From Corynebacterium amycolatum SK46 (lineage in GTDB: Bacteria; Actinomycetota; Actinomycetes; Mycobacteriales; Mycobacteriaceae): 64,000 nt of DNA. Below, piece by piece: positions 1 to 9,661 of this stretch (position 1 is the first letter of the stretch; every line of letters begins with the position of its first letter). The stretch is taken from positions 41,329 to 105,328 of the forward strand of contig NZ_ABZU01000010.1 of assembly GCF_000173655.1 (NCBI RefSeq). Reading direction: 5' to 3'. The translations under genes were made by a program, and so were the position numbers. The notes under the pieces are model-generated. The model had not been told where the DNA came from, made no database searches, and worked only from the letters and a program-made list of their open reading frames with translations.

Positions 1-3000
1 GCCTTGGCAGCCCACCACTGTGCCTGCTCGACTGCGGTTTCATGGATACTGCCCGGCGCGGTTTCAGCCACGTCCTCATCAGCGGCTGCCCATAGGCGTG
101 CTAGGTCATCGCGGGAGGTGGCCCAGCGGTCGTCGAGAAGCACTGCCTTGGTGGGCGTAAACGTCGGGGTGACCAGCTTCGGCCAGTCCGCGCCGAGTTC
201 AGCGGTGACGAGATTTACTAGGTTGCTGTCGGCGTCTTCGGCATCGAAGTCAACGGCACCGGTAATCTCGTGGCCGAGTTGCTCCAGAATCGTGCGTGCA
301 GCGGTGGCAAGAATGCCTCGCTGACCTGTCAGTTTATCTGCAAACTCAGTGAGTGCAGCCGAGTCGACCATTCCAGCACTGCTGTCGCTTGCCGACGGCT
401 TAGCGACAGATACACCTCGCTGCGCGGCGACCGCAAGGATCGCTTCATCAATCAGCTGGTTGAGTTCAGCAGTACTGGTTGGGGCGGCCGGAGACAGATG
501 CGCAAGATCGCCGCCGCGAAGGGATGCACCCTCGCGAGTACCGAGCATCATCTCAGCGCTGACCGCGGTTGCCCACCCCTTGCCGAGCTGCCATTCATTG
601 GCCACATAGTCATCGATGTAATTCGCGCCTGCACCGGCGGGACCGGTAATCCGGCGAATACCGTCGGCAATGGCTTCGGAGAGAATCGGGCCGAATGCCG
701 AATACCCACTGGCCAAGCTATCAATCTTGTCCTTTAGATCAGCCAGTTCCGCATCTGCTGCCCCTTCGATTGAACCGAGGTCGAATTCCACTCCGAGATC
801 GAGCAGCAGTTGATTGCGGCGAGATGAGACTCCGTCGACCAGAGTCTCGATGGAGTCGGCGGCACCGAGCTGGTCGGGGCGCACCTTCGTCCATTGGCAA
901 ATAAGAACTTCCAGCGCTTGTGCCGGGCTGACGGCAATATCAGCAACTTCGGTAGCCGGGGTGGCAGCACTCGTAATTGTGGTTGCCTGTTCGGTCGCCG
1001 CGGATTGGTCGGCGGATACCGCCGACGCCGATGCTCCCGCTGCTCCTGTTTCTCCTGTTTCTCCCGCTGCTCCTACTTCTCCAGGTAGAGCCTGCGCCGT
1101 GTCCTGCTCTGGTGTCACCTCCGACTCGGGCTCAGTCTTTTCCGGCTGAATTTGGTCGCGCATAAACACTGCATCAGCATCACGTTCGAGATTGAGCACT
1201 CGAATGTCACGGCTTCGGTGGCGGGGCAACTGGCAGGTACGGGAAGCCAGGTTTGCCAGTGTGGGCGCTGTACCTACACCGACTTCAATAATGCGGCTGA
1301 CACCGAGATCCTCAAGCAACAGGTCCTGCGTTTCAATCCACCTCACCGGTGAGCAGAATTGCCAGGCCAGCAGCTCGACCAGCAACATGCGGGCCAAGCG
1401 CGCCGGGTTTTCAGCGGCAGAGTCGAAATCGGCAAGGATGTTTTCCAGAATGTCTGAGTCGACGACTGCAGCCATCTGGCGGACGAACTTCTCAGTCAGT
1501 TCAAAAGAGGTCGCGGTGAGATTCGGAATATAGCGTCCCACCAGGCGTTCTGGAGCGATTTCCGCTGGCAGCAGCCGCTCCAGGTGTTTACGGAAGGAAT
1601 CCACACCGTCGCGTAGGACGCTGGAGTGGAATGGCACATCAATACCCGGGATACGCACGTATCCCTTGCCGTCCGAGCTGCGGCGCTCGCACTGTTCAGC
1701 CAATGCCGCTAGCCCCGCGACGGTGCCGGCGACGGCGTACTGCTTGCCTGCCAGGTTGAGATTTACGACTTCGAGAAACTCACCGGTTTCCTGCGACAAC
1801 CGATTAACAAACTCGGTGACCTCGTCCTCGCCTACGCCAATCTTGTCCGGACGCAGGGCGCACAAACCATAGTTGGACCTGCCCCGCTCATCACGTTCGA
1901 CCAGTTCATGCATGGTCAAACCGCGGCGGTAGACAACCTCCAACACGGCGTCTGCGTCAAGCGCACCAGCGAACGCCGCCAGCGCGTTGTACTCACCGAC
2001 AGAGTGTCCCGCAAAGTGAGCTGTTTCATCCAGCAGCCCTGCTTCACGGAGCTCCGCAACCTGTGCCAGCCCCAACGTCGCCATCGCAACCTGGGTGAAC
2101 TGAGTCAGATTCAGGACACCTTCTGGGTGGAAATAGCGCACACCATCCACGACCACCTCTACCGGGTTGTCCCGGACAATAGCCAGTACGGAGAAGCCAA
2201 GCTTCTCTCGGGTCATCGCATCAGCCTGGTCCCACACGCGGCGGGCCGCTACGCTGCGAGTCCGAGCAGACAGCCCCATCCCCTGTGATTGAATCCCCTG
2301 ACCGGGGAAGACATATGCGGTCGTCGGTGCGGCGATTACAGCAGTGGCAGTCAGTACCAGCTCGCCCTCTACTGTGGCCGTGACCTCGCGGACTTCACCG
2401 GCGCCTGGGCGATCATCAAAACCACGGCGTTCTACAGAGAACTTCACTTCCTGTCCAGGCAGAACCGGGCTCAGCATAGTCGCAGTGAACTCAATCACCC
2501 GATTGCCAATGCCGGCATCCGACGTGGCAACAGCCGCATGCTCGGCCATCGCCGACAGCCACATTCCATGGACAATAACCCCTGGTAGGCCAGCTAGCGC
2601 TGCTGCACGGGAATCGACGTGGATAGGATTGCGATCGCCCGTGACACAGCTAAATGGCTCCATCGCCTTAGACGCTTCCACGGTCAACGCACCGCGGAAA
2701 CTCCGGGGCGTATCCGTGACCGTTGGAAATGGCACAGTATTAGTCCGCGCTGTCTCGCCGCCGTTCCGGCCCCGAATGGCAAAGCGTTCACTCAAGGTGG
2801 CGAGCAGCGTATCGCCATCACGAACCTCCGCGCGTACCACAACTAGTCGCCCTAAGTCCGTATCAATGACTTCATCGACACGCGCACTAATCCGCAACGT
2901 TGTGGTTTCCTGCGGCAGATCCCCAATCATACGAATGTGATGCTCAAGGTGAACAAGTGCGAGCATGCCCTCAACAACATCAATACCGGTCTCAGTACGC

Positions 3001-6000
3001 GCCTGCGCGACTGCCGCAAAAATCGCTGGCCAAGCATGCCCGACCAACGCGTCTGGCACCGTCGCCTGTGACTCATCGCCGGCAGCTGCAATAGTGACCG
3101 CATCGTAGTCAGCCATCGCCATCGGATCCCACACGGATTCCCACTCCGCGACCCCATCGACGATGTTTGCAAGCCCACCGCCAGCCGCGATTCGCGTAAG
3201 CTCCCGCATCACCGCTGCCGCATCCTCATGCTTGACGACGGGCACTGCGCCCACCGCTGCACTCTGGCACAGGCGAATTCGCAGTTGCGTATTCTCCCCC
3301 GCAGCATCGGGCAGCGGAACGGTCAGCTGTGCCCAGACGAGGTCCTCCCCGCCTTCATCATTGCTGTCATCAGCTCCGATGGTCTCCAAAATGGCACCCG
3401 TACCTGGGTGTTCCAGGCGTTGCGAACGAGAGCCATTACTTGTGTCAGATACACATACCCACTCATGCTCCGCCCCAAGTGCCAGCGCCGGGTTTGGCTG
3501 CTGTCGACCAGCCCACCAAATCACAGGTGCTGCGAGCATCCGGCTGAGGGCGTCAACAGGAGCCTCCGGCAGGTAACCGGTATCCATCAATGCCTGTGCG
3601 GTAGCTTTTTCAAACCGACCCAGAATCTCCGCTACTGGCTCATTCGCGCGGGTAATGCCCGAAACAGCCTGCGGCCCTGGGATGATGCAGACTTGATCCG
3701 CATCGTAGCGAGAGTCATGCGCCTGCCATAGGGAGTCCGATCGCCACCAGCGACGAACCTCATCATCGATAACCGGAACGAATGGCACAGGTTTGCCAGG
3801 TGTGCGGCAGAGCTCAGAGATAAAGAAGGTGACATCTGCCGGGTGGAGCTGGGTATCCAGGTTCAGCAAGCCGGATAGTCGAGAGATTTCATTCTGCGGC
3901 CGGGTGCGCAAGCTGTCGCCGTCGGCAAGCGCGTCAAACGTGCCCGCGTCGACTGCATTCAGTCGTGCCTCTACGCGATCGACGAGTGCGACAAAGCGCG
4001 TCGACCACGTCGGATCGAGGAATGTCCCTTCGGGCGCACACAATTCGAGATAGCGGTTCAGCACCTCGGCATACGTCATGGTGCTGACATCTCCGAAGTA
4101 GGGCTTCGCGGTGGCGTTGATCGCCTCGATAATCTCTGCGCGCCGTTCGGTGACCTTAGTGAGGTCACCTGCGACTTCGTCAAGCAATCTGCCTGCGCGT
4201 GCTGCGGCGTTATCAATCTCGTGGATATCAGCACCCAACTGGCTGCGCCCCGAAGCCATGCCGTCCATTGCGCTACCGGCGGGAATCCAGTTGTCCGTGC
4301 CGACGGTGTCGACCAGCATTTGTTTCACGGACTCAGAGGCGGTCGACTCCTTTGCCGCCATCGCAGCTGTGCCGATGATGACAGCGTCAACCGGCATCGG
4401 CGCCAATCCGTACCGTGTCGACCACGTGCCCATCAGATAATCACGGGCCTGTTCTGGCTTGCCGATACCGCCGCCCACAGCAAGCACCACATCTCGCCTG
4501 CGAATCTTTGCGTAGGTGTTAATTAGCAGGTCATCGAGGTCTTCCCAGGAATGGTGGCCACCAGCACGCCCACCTTCAACCTGCATGATGATTGGATACG
4601 GCGTGCCCTGCTGCGCCAAGGTATCTGCAATTTCGAGCACCGATTCAATTTGAGCGATTGTGCCCGGTTTGAAGGAGACATGCGGAATTCCGCCCTCACG
4701 CAGCTGCTTTACTAGCTCAACTGCCTCGTCCACCTCGGGGATTCCCGCGGAGATGGTGACACCATCAATCGGTCGACCCGCTGCCACCGCGCGCGGGAGC
4801 AAACGCCGGCTTCCAATGTGCAAACCCCACAGGTACGGATCCAAAAACATGGTGTTGAACTGTGCGCTGCGGCCCTCCTCGAGTAGATCGGACAGTCGTG
4901 CCACATTAGCCTCGAAGATTTCCGGCGTGACTTGGCCGCCACCGGCCAGCTCCGCCCAGAACCCCGCGTTCGCAGCAGCCGCCACGATCTCAGGGTCAAC
5001 AGTTGTCGGGGTCATACCGCCGAGCAGAATTGGCGAGCGCCCGGTCAACTTAGTGAACTTCGTCTCGACACGGGGCTTGTCTCCAGTGACCAGACGCGGT
5101 GCAAACTCCAGCCACGATGTTGGGTGCTCAATGTCGCTCTCAGAAAGGACGCCCCTGCCCGCAGCTGTTGCCGCAGCAATCACCGCCACGCCGTAGCCTT
5201 CAGCGTTACGTTCTGTCAGCTTGACGACACCTGTGTTCGGCCCAAGATCCAAAATGGTGGTTGCCCCTTGGTCGATGAGCCCTCGTACCTCGGCGCTCCA
5301 GTCACTGGGGTCAACCAAGATTGCACGCGCAAGCCGGTCCGCCGTTTCCGCATCTAGCCCAATGCGCTCAGCTCGCTCCACTACCCATGCCACAGCAGGT
5401 GCCAGCGCTGGGTGATGGAATGCTCCACTAACTGGCAGAACTGTACATTCGACTTCCCGCCCCTTCGGCTGCTGCGCTGCGAGCTGCTCTGCCAGCTGGT
5501 CTAGTTCATCCTGCTTACCGACAACTACGCTGGTGGTCTGCGTATTCTTCAGACCGATGACACAGCCTTGGGGAAGGAAAGGCTCCAGCTCCTCGACCGT
5601 TAGGCCAGAGATACTCATCATCGGCGCGCGCCCAAATCCGGCTACTCGGCTTCCGCGCGCACACGCCACACCGATGAGGCGAGCGAGTGCCAGAAGCTCT
5701 GCCGCCTTCTCTGGGTGAGCGACAATCTCAGCGGCAAGAACACCTTGCGAATGACCGGTTACCGCTACCGCTTCGGTGATATTAATTCCCTGCTTTGCCA
5801 GCAACTCGACAATGCCCAACTGTGCCAAGACGATGCCCGGAACGCTGACCGCAGGGTTGGTTGTATCTCCGGTAAATGGCTCGTCTGTAACGAGTGAGAT
5901 TGCCCAACCGAAGGGGTCGAAACCTGCGGGAAGCTGGCCGATGAGATCGTCGTCAAGCGGTGTGAGCAGTTCCTCAGCACGAGTGAAAACTTCCCGTAGT

Positions 6001-6185
6001 TTCTTTGAGTTGCCACTGGCCATAACGCTGGAGAGAGTGTCCAGCCATGGTTGCGATTGACCGGCGAAAGTGACTGCAAAAGTGCCCAGGTCTGGAGCAG
6101 TTACGACGTTGGTCTGCAAAGTGGCGAGTTTTTCGTATTTCACGTGGCTGAGGTCCTTGTCTTGTGGAGTACGAAATGAAAACAT
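1..6185 (-). CDS. fas: Type I fatty acid synthase (FAS-I), 5' part; 3' end outside window
   Basis: Multidomain cytosolic enzyme for de novo acyl-CoA synthesis. The reading frame runs without a stop from an ATG at 6185 to the left edge (about 2,061 codons), so roughly the last third is missing. Domains in order: acetyl/acyltransferase (GHSQG near residue 144), FMN enoyl reductase starting near 380, hot-dog dehydratase (HGMW near 1206), malonyl/palmitoyl transferase (GHSVGEY near 1393), an Ala/Gly/Thr/Glu-rich linker (about 1680-1745), and one carrier domain whose pantetheine Ser lies in GVSSRRNQL near 1787. The ketoreductase begins just before the edge. The order matches actinobacterial FAS-I. 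A GTG at 6143, preceded by AAGGA, is an alternative start; the ATG has GGAA 7 bases upstream. Family certain, start less so. Confidence 0.96.
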   Translation of the reverse strand, partial: MFSFRTPQDKDLSHVKYEKLATLQTNVVTAPDLGTFAVTFAGQSQPWLDTLSSVMASGNSKKLREVFTRAEELLTPLDDDLIGQLPAGFDPFGWAISLVTDEPFTGDTTNPAVSVPGIVLAQLGIVELLAKQGINITEAVAVTGHSQGVLAAEIVAHPEKAAELLALARLIGVACARGSRVAGFGRAPMMSISGLTVEELEPFLPQGCVIGLKNTQTTSVVVGKQDELDQLAEQLAAQQPKGREVECTVLPVSGAFHHPALAPAVAWVVERAERIGLDAETADRLARAILVDPSDWSAEVRGLIDQGATTILDLGPNTGVVKLTERNAEGYGVAVIAAATAAGRGVLSESDIEHPTSWLEFAPRLVTGDKPRVETKFTKLTGRSPILLGGMTPTTVDPEIVAAAANAGFWAELAGGGQVTPEIFEANVARLSDLLEEGRSAQFNTMFLDPYLWGLHIGSRRLLPRAVAAGRPIDGVTISAGIPEVDEAVELVKQLREGGIPHVSFKPGTIAQIESVLEIADTLAQQGTPYPIIMQVEGGRAGGHHSWEDLDDLLINTYAKIRRRDVVLAVGGGIGKPEQARDYLMGTWSTRYGLAPMPVDAVIIGTAAMAAKESTASESVKQMLVDTVGTDNWIPAGSAMDGMASGRSQLGADIHEIDNAAARAGRLLDEVAGDLTKVTERRAEIIEAINATAKPYFGDVSTMTYAEVLNRYLELCAPEGTFLDPTWSTRFVALVDRVEARLNAVDAGTFDALADGDSLRTRPQNEISRLSGLLNLDTQLHPADVTFFISELCRTPGKPVPFVPVIDDEVRRWWRSDSLWQAHDSRYDADQVCIIPGPQAVSGITRANEPVAEILGRFEKATAQALMDTGYLPEAPVDALSRMLAAPVIWWAGRQQPNPALALGAEHEWVCVSDTSNGSRSQRLEHPGTGAILETIGADDSNDEGGEDLVWAQLTVPLPDAAGENTQLRIRLCQSAAVGAVPVVKHEDAAAVMRELTRIAAGGGLANIVDGVAEWESVWDPMAMADYDAVTIAAAGDESQATVPDALVGHAWPAIFAAVAQARTETGIDVVEGMLALVHLEHHIRMIGDLPQETTTLRISARVDEVIDTDLGRLVVVRAEVRDGDTLLATLSERFAIRGRNGGETARTNTVPFPTVTDTPRSFRGALTVEASKAMEPFSCVTGDRNPIHVDSRAAALAGLPGVIVHGMWLSAMAEHAAVATSDAGIGNRVIEFTATMLSPVLPGQEVKFSVERRGFDDRPGAGEVREVTATVEGELVLTATAVIAAPTTAYVFPGQGIQSQGMGLSARTRSVAARRVWDQADAMTREKLGFSVLAIVRDNPVEVVVDGVRYFHPEGVLNLTQFTQVAMATLGLAQVAELREAGLLDETAHFAGHSVGEYNALAAFAGALDADAVLEVVYRRGLTMHELVERDERGRSNYGLCALRPDKIGVGEDEVTEFVNRLSQETGEFLEVVNLNLAGKQYAVAGTVAGLAALAEQCERRSSDGKGYVRIPGIDVPFHSSVLRDGVDSFRKHLERLLPAEIAPERLVGRYIPNLTATSFELTEKFVRQMAAVVDSDILENILADFDSAAENPARLARMLLVELLAWQFCSPVRWIETQDLLLEDLGVSRIIEVGVGTAPTLANLASRTCQLPRHRSRDIRVLNLERDADAVFMRDQIQPEKTEPESEVTPEQDTAQALPGEVGAAGETGETGAAGASASAVSADQSAATEQATTITSAATPATEVADIAVSPAQALEVLICQWTKVRPDQLGAADSIETLVDGVSSRRNQLLLDLGVEFDLGSIEGAADAELADLKDKIDSLASGYSAFGPILSEAIADGIRRITGPAGAGANYIDDYVANEWQLGKGWATAVSAEMMLGTREGASLRGGDLAHLSPAAPTSTAELNQLIDEAILAVAAQRGVSVAKPSASDSSAGMVDSAALTEFADKLTGQRGILATAARTILEQLGHEITGAVDFDAEDADSNLVNLVTAELGADWPKLVTPTFTPTKAVLLDDRWATSRDDLARLWAAADEDVAETAPGSIHETAVEQAQWWAAK

Positions 6186-6537
6186 CTTTTGTTTCCAAAT
6201 CCTTGCCAGGACACTATGCCATAAATCATGAGGAATCCATCATGTTTTTCTCGTGCAGTTTTGCGACGCCATCAACGTAAAAATAATTTTCAGCCCAAAA
6301 ACGAGAGGCTGGACACGGCTGCGAGATCAGCGAGCACAGCACTTCGAAAGTGAAAGAACGCCGCAGGTAGGAAACAGTGTTCCCCTGTCGAGAAATCGCT
6401 TGCGCTCCACCACTCTGGCAGCATCAGCGGTGGAAAATGAAGCCGGGAAGACTGCGCCGATTTATACCTAATCGGTGATGAACATCACACTCGGAATGTG
6501 TGTCAATGAGCGTCGAGAACGCTCAATCTTTCCTCGA
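6186..6537. other. Intergenic region upstream of fas, with nested palindromes
   Basis: No convincing gene. On the minus strand this is the leader and promoter area of the fatty acid synthase gene. Two interrupted palindromes lie side by side: CCGATT-N7-AATCGG at 6457-6475 and GTGATG-AA-CATCAC at 6475-6488. The first contains a TATAAA-like stretch on the minus strand (GGTATAAAT) that could be a -10 element. A weak hairpin (TGAGCGT/ACGCTCA, 6507-6525) lies just past the stop of the small gene at 6538-6735 and may end its transcript; it lacks a T tract. Confidence 0.5.
6457..6488 (-). promoter_or_regulatory. Candidate operator region (two adjoining palindromes)
   Basis: CCGATT-N7-AATCGG and GTGATG-AA-CATCAC abut at position 6475, about 275-300 bases upstream of the fas start. 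Corynebacterial fatty acid synthase genes are known to be repressed by the TetR-type regulator FasR, but I cannot claim that these palindromes match its operator. Listed as a candidate only. Confidence 0.25.
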
Positions 6538-6735
6538 TTAATCGCCTAGCATATCCAGAATTGCGGACTCCGCTTCCTCTAAGCGCCGCTCCGACTCTTC
6601 AAGGTCCTGCTGCGATTTACCATCGTGCTCGACCTTGCCATCGAAGATTGCGCAGGGATCATCGTTGACCACAGTGTCGTCGGGAACTATGCCACGACGC
6701 GCCATGTACTCATCCAGATGCATCGAGATGCTCAT
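6538..6735 (-). CDS. Small acidic protein of unknown function
   Basis: 65 residues, not assigned to a family. The ATG at 6735 has GGGAGG 4-5 bases upstream, a good ribosome binding site, which supports a real gene. The N-terminal half is mixed; the C-terminal 25 residues are very rich in Glu with Leu spacing (DLEESERRLEEAESAILDML) and look like a short amphipathic helix or coiled coil. There is no Cys, signal peptide or membrane segment, so it is probably a cytosolic protein-binding peptide. It sits alone between the fas promoter region and tRNA-Leu. No function is proposed. Confidence 0.65.
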   Translation of the reverse strand: MSISMHLDEYMARRGIVPDDTVVNDDPCAIFDGKVEHDGKSQQDLEESERRLEEAESAILDMLGD

Positions 6736-6983
6736 GTTGCCTCCCTGCTTCCACCTTACGATTCAAGATACGATTCGATCAGCGTCATTGTATCGACAGA
6801 CTCGATTGCCCTACGCAGTGGAATGAGCGAACAAAGGTTTCCCAGAATGGCACTCACGCGCGCTGTGCGACTGCCCCGTCTTGTGTTCCCCTTCCCGATG
6901 CGAAAACTGTCGCAGGTCTACAGCTGGTCTGGCGGCCAGGGCTTTCCATCGGCGAAAAATCTGGCGGGGTGGAGAACGAAAAC

Positions 6984-7010
6984 ACCCCGTGACCTGCATA
7001 GTCACGGGGT
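6984..7010 (-). terminator. Terminator of tRNA-Leu
   Basis: Perfect 10-bp stem (ACCCCGTGAC / GTCACGGGGT) with a 7-base loop, followed on the minus strand by GTTTTCG. It lies 10 bases past the 3' end of the tRNA-Leu gene. Confidence 0.85.
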
Positions 7011-7019
7011 ATTTATGTG

Positions 7020-7101
<82 letters not shown>

Positions 7102-7304
7102 CCGTCGCGAATCCGTGATAGTTCCGTACAGTCCCCGTAAGCATGGACTACTTATTAGCCACCTACAGGCGCAACGAACCATCACAGCTCATTTGGACTG
7201 TACACACTTTAACGGGTTTGCCGCAGATTTCCTAATGCCCCATCCCCTGCCTTAACCAGCGAGCGCGCTAGCTTGGCAGGTCACGGACTAGCTATGGTGG
7301 TTAT

Positions 7305-7700
7305 GTGTCCACTTCACAGCATTCCAATACCACTGACAAGCCAGCGAAGATTCCCACTCGTACCCGCGTGGTGCAACTAATCTTCTTGGCTCTTGCAGTC
7401 GGGGCCACTCTTGCACTCGCCTACTGGCAGCTCAGCAGGTGGAACACAACCAGCTCATTCCAAAACCTGGGCTACGCACTGCAGTGGCCTGCTTTCGGCC
7501 TGTTCTTTATTTGGGCCTACCGCAAGTACATGGAGTACGAACGCGAACGCCTGAGCGGCAATAGCGAGGCCGCTTTTGAGACTAAAGACGATGTCATGAC
7601 GGAAATCCCGGACGAGTTCCTGCCGACCAACCCAGATGGCTCGCGAAAGGTGCAGCGTGTGGATGAGACACAATCGACGGATTCTGGCACCAACGCCTAG
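7305..7700 (+). CDS. Small membrane protein, LprD (Rv1343c)-like
   Basis: 131 residues. One strong transmembrane helix at about 23-41 (VQLIFLALAVGATLALAYW), followed by a conserved-looking segment SSFQNLGYALQWPAFGLFFI that forms a second hydrophobic stretch and then a basic, hydrophilic tail. The second segment resembles what I recall of mycobacterial LprD. Unlike a lipoprotein this protein contains no cysteine at all, so it is an ordinary membrane protein. The start is GTG at 7305 with little Shine-Dalgarno sequence; a TATGGT 7 bases upstream suggests a leaderless transcript. It is followed 33 bases later by the DUF3817 gene, as in mycobacteria. Function unknown. Confidence 0.75.
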   Translation: MSTSQHSNTTDKPAKIPTRTRVVQLIFLALAVGATLALAYWQLSRWNTTSSFQNLGYALQWPAFGLFFIWAYRKYMEYERERLSGNSEAAFETKDDVMTEIPDEFLPTNPDGSRKVQRVDETQSTDSGTNA

Positions 7701-7733
7701 GCGATAACTGCTTATTCGAGAAAAGGACTTTTA

Positions 7734-8087
7734 GTGACCAACATCAATCCAGATCGTCAAGAGCGCGTAAGGAAGGCACTGACGTACTTCTCCGTCACCG
7801 CCTACTTCACGGGTGTAATGCTGCTCTTGCTGTGTGCCGAGATGATTTACAAGTACCTCATCCTCGACAACTCCGCCGATGCGCCGCGGTGGTTCTTCTA
7901 CACCGCCCAGATTCACGGCTTCGGCTACATGGCATTCCTCATTGCCACCGTAAACCTGGGCACCAAGGCCCGCTGGGAACCAGCAAAGTGGATCATCACC
8001 GCGCTCGGCGGTGTCGTCCCGTTCCTCTCCTTCTTTGTCGAGAAGAAGCGCCGTGAGGAAGTCGAGACCGCTTTCCAGCTGAAGTAG
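7734..8087 (+). CDS. DUF3817 integral membrane protein
   Basis: 117 residues with three hydrophobic segments (about 16-38, 56-75 and 82-98) and a basic C-terminus (EKKRREE). It fits the actinobacterial DUF3817 family (Rv1342c-type). GTG start at 7734 with AAAGGA 6 bases upstream. Co-oriented with the LprD-like gene and convergent with rdgB, as in mycobacteria. Biochemical role unknown; the pairing suggests that the two membrane proteins work together, which is inference. Confidence 0.8.
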   Translation: MTNINPDRQERVRKALTYFSVTAYFTGVMLLLLCAEMIYKYLILDNSADAPRWFFYTAQIHGFGYMAFLIATVNLGTKARWEPAKWIITALGGVVPFLSFFVEKKRREEVETAFQLK

Positions 8088-8088
8088 C

Positions 8089-8124
8089 GGGCTCTCGGCA
8101 GCCCGAGGGTTCGCCCGAGAGCTC
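8089..8124. terminator. Hairpin between convergent genes
   Basis: GCTCTCGG (8091-8098) pairs with CCGAGAGC (8115-8122) between the DUF3817 stop and the rdgB stop. There is no clear T tract on either strand, so termination activity is only plausible. Confidence 0.4.
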
Positions 8125-8133
8125 ACCCCAGGG

Positions 8134-8835
8134 CTACCCCTTCGCCTCAACCTCAGCCAGAATTTTCAGCGTCGGAGTCAAGGCACGCAGTGCACGCCCC
8201 CTGTGGCTAAAAGCGTCCTTGTCTTCGGCGCTCATTTGTGCCGCAGACAAGGCCCCTTCAGTTTCATTGCCCTCACCAACTGCGGGCGCGAACACCGGAT
8301 CGTAGCCGAACCCATTGTCCCCAACAGGCTCGCGCAGAATGGAGCCAGGCCAGCGGCCCTCTACAACCAGCAGCAGGTTACCGGCTTCATCGAGGACGGC
8401 TGGGAAACCGCCGTCGACAAGCGCGGACGGCACCTCCTTGACACCGGGGACGACCAACGCGCAGGCGGTACGGAAAGACGCCGTACGACGCTCATCTGGG
8501 CAGTCCCCCATCTGAGCGAGCAGCAGCTCGTAGTTAGCGACATCGTCGCCGTGAGTGCCGGACCAACGCGCCGAGAGCACACCCGGCATGCCGTTTAGCT
8601 CATCGACACTGAGCCCCGAATCGTCTGCCAAGCACGCGTAGCCGGTGTGTGTCGCGCCATCGAAAGCCTTGATGTAGGCGTTGTCCGCAAAAGTGCGACC
8701 GGTTTCGGGGCGCTCTGGGTACTCCGGGACGTCGCTAAGCGAAAGAAGTTCCACCGAATCAATACCCGCCGCACGCAGAATGCGGTCGAGCTCGACTAGT
8801 TTTTTGGGATTTCGAGTAGCGACGAGGAGCTTCAC
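8134..8835 (-). CDS. rdgB: XTP/dITP pyrophosphatase (RdgB/HAM1 family)
   Basis: 233 residues. Hydrolyses non-canonical purine triphosphates (dITP, XTP) to monophosphates so that they are not built into nucleic acid. N-terminal [20 protein letters not shown] is the family signature (normally TxNxxKxxE), followed by DDSGL near residue 72 and the GFGYDPVF motif near 175. Slightly longer than the E. coli enzyme (197), with the extra length in internal loops. Its ATG overlaps the rph stop by 4 bases (ATGA), which indicates translational coupling; the rph-rdgB pair is common in actinobacteria. Confidence 0.95.
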   Translation of the reverse strand: MKLLVATRNPKKLVELDRILRAAGIDSVELLSLSDVPEYPERPETGRTFADNAYIKAFDGATHTGYACLADDSGLSVDELNGMPGVLSARWSGTHGDDVANYELLLAQMGDCPDERRTASFRTACALVVPGVKEVPSALVDGGFPAVLDEAGNLLLVVEGRWPGSILREPVGDNGFGYDPVFAPAVGEGNETEGALSAAQMSAEDKDAFSHRGRALRALTPTLKILAEVEAKG

Positions 8836-9593
8836 GGCAGCTCACCCGGGTACGGTGCGCGCAGCACTTCCTGCTGCAGGGCGATGAGCTCACGCAGACC
8901 CTTTTCCGCCGAGTCGAGCATGTCATTCAGCTGATCGCGGTCGAAGGTGCCTTCCTCGCCAGTGCCCTGGATTTCGACGAACTTGCCCTCTGCGGTCATC
9001 ACCACGTTGAGGTCGACCTCAGCGCGGGAGTCCTCCTCGTAAGGCAGATCCAGGCAGACACGGCCGTCAATAATGCCGACCGAAACAGCTGCGACTGGTG
9101 CCTTCAGCGGGGTGCCCGGAACTGCGCCCACTGCATGCAGGTAGGTCAGGGCATCTGCCAGCGCAACGTACGCACCAGTAATGGAGGCGGTACGAGTACC
9201 GCCATCCGCCTGCAGAACATCACAGTCGATGTTGATGGTGTTCTCACCGAGTTCCTTCAAGTCGATAGCAGCTCGCAGAGAGCGACCGATCAGACGGGAA
9301 ATCTCGTGAGTGCGACCCTTGACCTTGCCGCGCATCGACTCGCGGGGCATGCGCTCGTGGGTAGAGGCCGGCAGCATGGAGTACTCAGCGGTCAACCAGC
9401 CCTCTCCGGAGTCACGCTTGAATCGCGGCACCGACTGTTCAACAGAAGCGGTGCACATCACACGCGTATTGCCGAAAGTAACCAGCACAGAACCGGCCGG
9501 ATTGTCGGTGAAGCCGCGAGTGATGGTCACCTTGCGCATTTCATCAACCGCGCGTCCATCTGCACGGCGAAAATCGGAATTAGCTGTAGTCAT
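8832..9593 (-). CDS. rph: Ribonuclease PH
   Basis: 253 residues. Phosphorolytic 3'-5' exoribonuclease that trims tRNA precursors; it acts as a hexamer in the cytosol. Visible family features: an RADGR start region, [20 protein letters not shown] with substrate-contacting Arg, [34 protein letters not shown] (phosphate-binding), and [20 protein letters not shown]. Full length for the family. Sixth of eight genes on this strand from clpS to rdgB; it overlaps rdgB by 4 bases. Confidence 0.97.
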   Translation of the reverse strand: MTTANSDFRRADGRAVDEMRKVTITRGFTDNPAGSVLVTFGNTRVMCTASVEQSVPRFKRDSGEGWLTAEYSMLPASTHERMPRESMRGKVKGRTHEISRLIGRSLRAAIDLKELGENTINIDCDVLQADGGTRTASITGAYVALADALTYLHAVGAVPGTPLKAPVAAVSVGIIDGRVCLDLPYEEDSRAEVDLNVVMTAEGKFVEIQGTGEEGTFDRDQLNDMLDSAEKGLRELIALQQEVLRAPYPGELP

Positions 9594-9661
9594 GCCAACT
9601 ACCCTACCGCCCGGCGCGGAAGCAGTGCGACAGCTGTACGGAAACCGAATATTCGCTGAGA

